DNA from: Mactra quadrangularis
Taxonomy: Eukaryota > Mollusca > Bivalvia > Venerida > Mactridae
Direction: 5' to 3'
Assembly (NCBI GenBank): GCA_025267735.1
Contig: CM046294.1
Span: 40,051,570 to 40,115,569 of the forward strand
DNA: 64,000 nt
Part shown: piece after piece, positions 57,839 to 64,000 of the stretch
Layout of the letters: the number at the start of each line of letters is the position of its first letter
How positions within the stretch are numbered: the first letter of the stretch is position 1
Made by a program: the position numbers and the translations under genes
Notes under the pieces: generated by a model
What the model was told of the DNA's origin: nothing
Seen by the model: the letters and a program-made list of their open reading frames with translations, nothing else
Database searches by the model: none

Positions 57839-58509
57839 TGAGTTCATTGCTCATTGTAATACGTACGCATACGTTTCGTGTATGTTGCTTAAATGATTTG
57901 TTCTTTTGGTTGAGTTAAATGACATATAAACACATTATATAGATCATATCTGAGCGATCAGTTAAGCTACACGCCGTCGTGGAAAAGCTAAATCTCTGGG
58001 TGTAGCTGTTAACCAATAACAAGTCACATACTTACGTCAATAATTGGCAATATCCATACACGATAAAGAATCAGTGGTGAAAGTGGAAGTGGTCGTATAA
58101 TTTATGCTGAGACCAATCCCCTCGAGAATCTAACCACTGATTCCTCATTCATTAGACTGTCTTGCTACCTACTGAGATAAACTGACGGCTTCATCGTTAT
58201 TTAAATACAATAATTAACTTATCGTTAAACAGGGAAATATTTTCTTTACTATTGAAGTAATGAAACTTATAACTGGTGGATAATACGATTTATAAAATGC
58301 ACTTAAATAATACGATACGATTAATAAACTGCCGTATCAGTAGTACACTACTGTTTAAAGATATCTAGTTGATCAGTTTTTGGCGTTGCATCTCCTCTTA
58401 ATGAGAATTTAGAGCCTAATAGTGTCTCACTATTTTTTGCAATTCTATGTCTATAATATCGTTATTTTGTTCCATATAGAATAGTAATAGTAATGTTGCC
58501 TGTTTACAG
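57839..58509 (+). other. Remainder of IgSF intron 1
   Basis: No coding. A small hairpin at 57,961-58,013 (GTTAAGCTACACGCC...GGGTGTAGCTGTTAAC). The intron ends with a TTGCCTGTTTACAG acceptor. Confidence 0.5.
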
Positions 58510-58878
58510 TTTGTTGGCGTCCTAGTCACTCATCAATCTTCGTTATTGATGTTGTTGTGGTTCCTACAAACAACAATCACACATTTTCTTGCAATATGTC
58601 ATCATCAACTAGCTTAACAAGATGGACATATAGTATAACATCTACAGAATTAACCAAAACATCATTGATGAGTTATCAGAATGGAAGCTGTACAATGTCA
58701 CCATCTTATTCTTTTCCGGGTGAAAACATTCAAATTTCATATAGCTGTTCTGGCACTACTTTCAATGTCACTTCGCATGCTATTGGTGGAAATAGGAATA
58801 AACACATCTTATCATGTCGAGATGCAAAACAACCCGATATATCTGGTTCAACATGGATGATTATAATCATTGCTGAAG
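58510..58878 (+). CDS. IgSF receptor gene, exon 2 (Ig-like domain 1)
   Basis: Bounded by acceptor TTTACAG and donor GAAG|GTAATT, phase 1 at both ends. Encodes CWRPSHSSIFVIDVVVVPTN, then HTFSCNMSSSTSLTRWTYS, NGSCTMSPSYSFPGENIQIS, YSCSGTTFNVT and HILSCRDAKQPDI. A B-strand Cys, a Trp 10 residues on and a late Cys fit an Ig fold; two further cysteines suggest an extra disulfide. Spacing of NGSC...YSC...TFNVT parallels exon 3, so the two domains are paralogues. Extracellular by inference from the leader in exon 1. Confidence 0.72.
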
Positions 58879-59227
58879 GTAATTTTTTAACAAAAAACAT
58901 TTCTATTAAAATGTTCATAAATTTTCATTCAAATACAAAGCAGCTTTTCATTTGATACAGTAGAGAAAAACATCTTAGTCAAGAGTAACGTTAACCCCTA
59001 CTAGTCAGACAGGTAATAACATTTCGTCAGTCAAAACACAAATGGTAGCAATCATCGATAGTACATGTGTCCAGATATGATTTAAACGGCGGCGATGCCT
59101 TATTCCACGTTGTATTTGGACGCCTTCTTATATTGCAATGGATCGTCTTGATTCGTATTGATTTAGCGTTACATTTGTGATTAAATCGCGATTTAGAGTA
59201 TAAACTGTATACCAATTTTTGTTACAG

Positions 59228-59575
59228 AAGGAGATCAGTGTAATTGTGAACCAACAATACTATTTAATATCAGAGAGATAACAGAAGGAGATAATGTAAC
59301 ATTTATATGTAGAGTATCATCTGATGTACTATATGTCAACTGGAATAGGAATATAGGATCATTCACAGTTGCTATGAGTGGTCAGAATGGACAATGTGCT
59401 ACACAAGGTACAACATTTCTAGACGATACAAGTAAATATACCTACACATGTAACAAAACAGTATATCAAGTAACAATATTAAATGTACAAAGAAGTGAAC
59501 ATAATGACATGTATATGTGTACACCGTTTGTTCAAGAAGAAGAACAAGGTTCAAACTGGATCATTAAAGTAAAAG
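59228..59575 (+). CDS. IgSF receptor gene, exon 3 (Ig-like domain 2)
   Basis: Acceptor TTTTGTTACAG, donor AAAAG|GTACGT, phase 1 both sides. Encodes CNCEPTILFNIREITEGDNV then TFICRVSSDVLYVNWNRNIG, GQNGQCATQG, YTYTCNKTVYQVTILNVQRS and NDMYMCTPFV. TFIC...VNW...HNDMYMC is a textbook Ig B-C-F strand pattern (Cys, Trp, D-x-Y-x-C-like). The extra CATQG/YTC cysteines match domain 1. Confidence 0.8.
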
Positions 59576-60164
59576 GTACGTCGTGGTTATAATAACATTT
59601 GATTCTTTCAGCGTATTAAACATAATTTTGTTGATAATATGTCCACAGTAGATGCTAAAATATTTTGACAATGTCACAGAAAACTTGCGCGGCAAAAAAA
59701 ACACGCATATTGGTAGTCAGGATGGATAGATATAAACACTACTTTTAACTTCACTGATTTTGGTGTGATTCATCTTCATGTATATAGCTATCATAATGTT
59801 AAAATAGATGCTGTTCCAATGTGAATATTAATTAATCTTTAATTACCATCACATTCGCTTACATACAACGACATGAATCGCATGTTAAATGTAAATTTTT
59901 GGTATCCTTAGTAGTGTTTACTATTTTATTAGATGTCTTTAAGTATCAATGTGAAACATGTTTGATCTCTCCTGTTTTTTTGCATGGGCCGGAGACCCTA
60001 AAGCAATAAAGTTTGTTGTTGTTGTTGCTGTTATTATAAATTCTAATAGCTATTTTCTTAATTATTGTTTAATGACTAGCTTGATATTTCCATTAAATGA
60101 TGATATTTATGATAATTATTCAGTGTTATCATACATGCTATAGAAAACAGGTTTTCAATTTCAG
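59576..60164 (+). other. IgSF intron 3
   Basis: No gene. Contains a GGAGACCCTAAAGCAATAAA stretch with a (GTT)n tail at about 59,990-60,030, likely the 3' end of an unidentified retroposon. The intron between exons 2 and 3 (58,879-59,227) shows nothing notable. Confidence 0.4.
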
Positions 60165-60494
60165 CTCCAGTCACTTCAGTTACAATTACACCATCTACCT
60201 ATCTGGTTAATGTCACAGAAAACACAGCTGTGGAATTTACATGTTCAACATCAACAGCTAGACCTGCTGCCTCTGTATATTGGTATAAACGTCCAAATGG
60301 AAACTGGCAGAATGCTACTCAGATAACAAACAACATTACTACAACAACTGACTACAATGATTTAAGTATAACAAGAAGTATTCTACGTTTTGTACCAACA
60401 CGACAGGACAATGATATAAGAATTTATTGTAGAGCAAACAACTCTATCAATACACATTCAGTGTCCAGCAATAGGAAACTACTAAATGTTCTGT
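60165..60494 (+). CDS. IgSF receptor gene, exon 4 (Ig-like domain 3)
   Basis: Acceptor TTCAATTTCAG, donor CTGT|GTAAGG, phase 1 both sides. Encodes APVTSVTITPSTYLVNVTEN, AVEFTCSTSTARPAASVYWY, RSILRFVPTRQDNDIRIYC and SVSSNRKLLNV. A C2/I-set-like Ig domain of the nectin/CD80-type (FTCSTSTARPAASVYWYK; DNDIRIYCRANN), with several N-glycosylation sites. The gene must continue beyond it; the downstream sequence in this window is a LINE. Confidence 0.82.
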
Positions 60495-60644
60495 GTAAGG
60501 GAACAATAATCTAACTTAATCTTACTTATTCAATTATTATGCTGTATGCGGCTTAAATTTTACTTAAAAAAATAAATAAGTTACGGGGATTACGTGAAAC
60601 CAGGGATTTCCCGTAATCCCTAAAATTCAGGGATTTCATGTAAT

Positions 60645-63600
60645 ATCATCAAATCAATCAATCATCAAAGTCCATTTATATAGCGCAAAAATTTATATAG
60701 TCTATATATTCGATTGCGCTTCACAATCACATAGAATACACATTTAATGAAATAAAATCAGTTTAAAAACATATCATGATTATTTATGGAATTTAGAGAA
60801 TAAATAAGTTTTAAGATCTTTTCTGAATTTATCTTCTGTTGATATGGATTTTAGTTCATGTGGGAGAGTGTTCCACCATTTTGGGCCAACAACACGAAAT
60901 GACCTATCAGCTATCTTGGTCCTATATCTTGGAACAGCCAGCTGAGTACTACCAGAGGATCTTAAGTTGTATGTGCTGTTTGAATAACTGAGAAGCTCTG
61001 TTAAGTAAACAGGCGCAGTTTTGTTGATAACTCTGTAGACAAGTACTAAAACTTTAAACATTATTCTTGCTTTAACAGGCAACCAATGAAGACTTTTTAA
61101 GATTTTGAGACTTGTAATGTCAAATGAAGAATTAGTTACTAATCTAGCTGCATGATTTTGAACTTTCTGTAATCTGCCTATTTGATATGATGGAATATCT
61201 GTTAGCAAACCATTGCAGAAATCTAAATGGGAGTGAATTAAACCATGAACTAATGTTTCTGTTGACTTTTGTGAAAGATGTTTGCGAATTCCTCTGAGGT
61301 TACGTAGTTGTACATGAGCAATTTGACATTTCTTTCTGATGTGACTATCAAAACTAAGAGTATTTTCCATCAAAACACCAAGATCTCTTACGTTTTCAAC
61401 ACACTTAACTGTAGTTCCACCAACCACAACACTTGATATGTTTACTTTTGCCAGTTGTTGTTTAGTGCCATAGACAATTATTTCAGTTTTTGAATTATTC
61501 ATTTTTAACTTGTATTTTGTCATCCATGCAATTATATCTGTAAGACAAGAATTCAGATGGTGTAAAACTTGTTCTTCTTCAGCAGAATTTCCTGGGCGAA
61601 ACCTAAATGCCACTTTATGATCATCTGCATAGCCATATAAAACAGTGGGGTATTTTTGTACAACTTTGTTCAAGGCGGCAATATACATAGTAAACAAAAC
61701 AGGCCCAGCACATGAACCTTGAGGAACTCCGAAATTCAAATAACCAGTCTTTGAGGATGTATTGTTGACAATAACTTTCATGGTTCTATTAGTCAAGTAA
61801 GATTTGACCCAATTTAGGGGAATGTCAGTAATTCCAAAATCCTGTTTCAAAATTTGAAGCACAATGGGAATATCCACAGTGTCAAAAGCAGCACTAAGAT
61901 CGATCATTACTACAATGGTAACTTGATTCTTATCAATAGCATCCAGCAGATCACTATGCATTTTGATTAAAGCTGTTTCTACTCCATGATTTTTCCGATA
62001 TGCACTCTGGTATGATGGAAGAAGGCTATTTGATTCTATATATTCAACAATTTGATTCAAAGCAGCTTTTTCTAGAATCTTGGACAAAAATGACAAGTTT
62101 GACACGGGTCGGTAATTTTTGAGTTCCAAGGGGAGACCATGTTTTTTCAACAATGGTTTGATAACTGCATTTTTCCATTTTTGTGGAAACATTCCAGTAA
62201 AAAGAGATTGGTTCACAATTTCAGTAATGAGTGGTGCAAAGTAAGGCAAGTATTCTTTTAGTTTTAGAGTAGATATAAAGTCTACTTCACATGTTGTAGA
62301 TTTAGATTGTTGAATCAATTTACAGATTTTTAATTCAGATAGTGGTTGAAATTTATCAAACTTGGTACTACATTCAGACGATGTTATAGAATCTGAGTTA
62401 TCAAATTGTTGCGTATCAATGTTATCCAGCTCATCTCGTAATTTAGAAATCTTATCTGAGAAGAAACATAAAAAGTCATTAGCAAGAGTCAAGTCACATT
62501 TATTTGATGGCAATGGATTTTGCTTCTTACGACCAAGTAGGCTAGATGTTACCTTATACAGTTTTTTTGAGTCACCATTAGTATCTGTAACTTTGGTTTC
62601 ATAATAATTGTTCTTAGCCATGTTTATAGCTGTTGTGTACTTGTTTCTCACAAGTTTATACACTCTTTCTGTCAAAACTGTTCTGTGTTTAAAATGGATC
62701 TGTTCAATGCTCATTTTGTACTGTTTCAACTGTTTTAAATATCCAGAGTACCAGGGAATGGTTGGTCTACATACACGATGTTTTTCTTTCAAAGGGGCAT
62801 GCCTATTAATTATGTTAGTTACTGACTGTTGAAAACATGACACCAACTCGTCAACATTTGTTGAAATTTCAGATAAACTCATTAGTCCTGTTAAGTCTTT
62901 TTTCAAGTTCTCAACAGACACTGATTTCCAGTTTCTAGTCTGAATTGTTTTAATAACTAGGGGTGGTCTAGGTTGTTGAATAAAGCAAGATGTAAATGCG
63001 TGGTCAGATATGAAATAGTCTATAAATGGCTCTGATATATCAATCTTATCTCCTTTTCTACTGATAATAAGGTCTAAGATATGACCACTGGTATGAGTGG
63101 GATATTTGACATGTTGTACCAACCCAAATGTCTGCAAGCAATTCATAAACTGTTTTGGATAGTAATCAGTTATGTTGTCTACATGAATGTTAAAATCACC
63201 CAATAGGAGAACAGGTTTATTTTTAGACATCACTCTTTCTAGTAGATCTGGTAATTCGGTGATAAACTTTGCAAGTGTGACTGGATGTATCTCTGAGTAA
63301 GGTGGTCTGTATATACCAATGATATAGAAAGTAAAGTTATTACAAGTGACCTGCCATTCGCCACATTCAAAAGATTGGTATGTATTACAATGATATCTAG
63401 TTACTTTTAGATTGTCTCTGTATAACAAGGCAATGCCACCCCCAATCCTATCTAACCTCGGAATATCATCAAATTCATATCCATCCTGCCTGAGCTCCCC
63501 CCTTACAAAGTCATCACCACATGCCTGGAGCCACGTCTCAGTTATTACACAAATATCAATTTTCTGATCAAAAATGTGTTGAATGACTTCTGCTGATTTA

Positions 63601-64000
63601 GACCGTATAGATCTTGTGTTTACAGTCGATATGTTAAGTCTATTTTTATTTGAAAGATGGAAAGTTTTTTGACACTTGATTCTTGTTAAATTCTTCCAGT
63701 GAACACCTTGATTAATATCTCTTATCCTAGCCCTAGGGCGTCCAGCTCTTTTACCACGATATCTGTACTGTAACAACTTATATTGTTGAAGTGTTGACAT
63801 AACCTCTTTGTTAGGTTTCAATAATCTTCTTGGTAGTGAGCGAAAACTCAGTAGCTGTTCCTTGCTATATTGTATAACTGTACATTGATTATTCATCATG
63901 CACATAGGTATATTAAAGCCTTTTGACAAATAAGAGTTTATTGACCCGGAACACTCTCTATTTTCATAATTAAAATCATTAAAACACAAATATCTCCAAA
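60645..64000 (-). mobile_element. CR1/L2-like LINE, runs off the window
   Basis: The 3' end (read on the minus strand) carries AGCGCAATCG...TATATAGTC...TTTGCGCTATATAAATGG and a terminal TGATTGATTGATT-type repeat (about 60,648-60,665), typical of CR1/L2-group LINEs. It lies in an intron of the IgSF gene, antisense to it. The 5' end is outside the window or close to it. Confidence 0.85.
60780..63989 (-). CDS. LINE ORF2-type protein: endonuclease plus reverse transcriptase, 1069 aa
   Basis: Uninterrupted. Endonuclease/exonuclease/phosphatase domain at about residues 115-340: LNISTVNTRSIRSK, DICVITETWL (catalytic Glu), YIIGIYRPPY, LLLGDFNIHVD (about 265) and ISDHAFTSC (about 326, catalytic Asp-His). 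Reverse transcriptase at about 590-860: LKNYRPVSNLSFLSKILEKA, VVMIDLSAAFDTVD (about 692), FGVPQGSCAGPVLFTMYIAA and YGYADDHKVAF (about 786, catalytic YADD). C-terminal HLDFCNGLLTDIP, LHWLPVKARIMFKVL and FRVVGPKWWNTLPHEL are CR1/L2 hallmarks. The first Met is 11 bases from the window end, so the true start may be further out. Possibly a recently active copy. Confidence 0.93.
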   Translation of the reverse strand: MCFNDFNYENRECSGSINSYLSKGFNIPMCMMNNQCTVIQYSKEQLLSFRSLPRRLLKPNKEVMSTLQQYKLLQYRYRGKRAGRPRARIRDINQGVHWKNLTRIKCQKTFHLSNKNRLNISTVNTRSIRSKSAEVIQHIFDQKIDICVITETWLQACGDDFVRGELRQDGYEFDDIPRLDRIGGGIALLYRDNLKVTRYHCNTYQSFECGEWQVTCNNFTFYIIGIYRPPYSEIHPVTLAKFITELPDLLERVMSKNKPVLLLGDFNIHVDNITDYYPKQFMNCLQTFGLVQHVKYPTHTSGHILDLIISRKGDKIDISEPFIDYFISDHAFTSCFIQQPRPPLVIKTIQTRNWKSVSVENLKKDLTGLMSLSEISTNVDELVSCFQQSVTNIINRHAPLKEKHRVCRPTIPWYSGYLKQLKQYKMSIEQIHFKHRTVLTERVYKLVRNKYTTAINMAKNNYYETKVTDTNGDSKKLYKVTSSLLGRKKQNPLPSNKCDLTLANDFLCFFSDKISKLRDELDNIDTQQFDNSDSITSSECSTKFDKFQPLSELKICKLIQQSKSTTCEVDFISTLKLKEYLPYFAPLITEIVNQSLFTGMFPQKWKNAVIKPLLKKHGLPLELKNYRPVSNLSFLSKILEKAALNQIVEYIESNSLLPSYQSAYRKNHGVETALIKMHSDLLDAIDKNQVTIVVMIDLSAAFDTVDIPIVLQILKQDFGITDIPLNWVKSYLTNRTMKVIVNNTSSKTGYLNFGVPQGSCAGPVLFTMYIAALNKVVQKYPTVLYGYADDHKVAFRFRPGNSAEEEQVLHHLNSCLTDIIAWMTKYKLKMNNSKTEIIVYGTKQQLAKVNISSVVVGGTTVKCVENVRDLGVLMENTLSFDSHIRKKCQIAHVQLRNLRGIRKHLSQKSTETLVHGLIHSHLDFCNGLLTDIPSYQIGRLQKVQNHAARLVTNSSFDITSLKILKSLHWLPVKARIMFKVLVLVYRVINKTAPVYLTELLSYSNSTYNLRSSGSTQLAVPRYRTKIADRSFRVVGPKWWNTLPHELKSISTEDKFRKDLKTYLFSKFHK

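Overview
This is a window of animal nuclear DNA, most likely from a bivalve mollusc. The evidence is an AT-rich, intron-bearing background, spliced immunoglobulin-domain exons in phase 1, a tandem repeat built on a TTGACCTTTGACCCAGGGG-type core, tRNA-derived SINEs, CR1/L2-like and Tx1/L1-like LINEs, and a Maverick/Polinton. The bivalve assignment rests on remembered repeat flavour and was not checked by any search. I see no bacterial operons, rRNA or functional tRNA genes.

Layout. 1-35 kb is almost entirely repeats: a Tx1-like LINE split by a 4.3-kb insertion carrying an array of X-box-like palindromes; a dispersed repeat rich in CCCATGGGA palindromes, present twice in opposite orientation; a 159-bp satellite in two blocks; several non-autonomous DNA transposons with inverted ends and subterminal motif arrays; SINEs; and long AT-rich stretches with nothing recognisable. 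At 35.1 kb a signal-peptide exon opens an immunoglobulin-superfamily receptor gene. Its Ig-domain exons lie at 58.5-60.5 kb, and all junctions seen are phase 1. The window closes with a LINE (60.6-64 kb) whose 1069-residue ORF2-type frame is uninterrupted.

The main object is at 35,364-57,832. It is a 22.5-kb Polinton inserted in intron 1 of the Ig gene, with a 6-bp target duplication (CACGTA), 5'-AG tips and long minisatellite-bearing inverted repeats. It carries a retroviral-type integrase, a protein-primed family B DNA polymerase, a double-jelly-roll capsid candidate, a packaging ATPase, several conserved unnamed Polinton proteins and two related fibre-like genes. Most genes carry frameshifts or stops; one 433-residue gene is intact.

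The polymerase gene contains an intein with a LAGLIDADG-type homing endonuclease, inserted inside catalytic motif C (YxDTDS). A Tc1-like DD34E transposon sits in the intein. A Ty3/Gypsy LTR retrotransposon sits in the very tip of that Tc1 element. The retrotransposon has the rare Gmr1-type order (integrase before reverse transcriptase) and a SCAN-like gag. Target duplications define the order of events: host gene, then Polinton, then Tc1 element in its intein, then Gypsy element. Removing the two guests leaves a Polinton of about 15.3 kb, a normal size.
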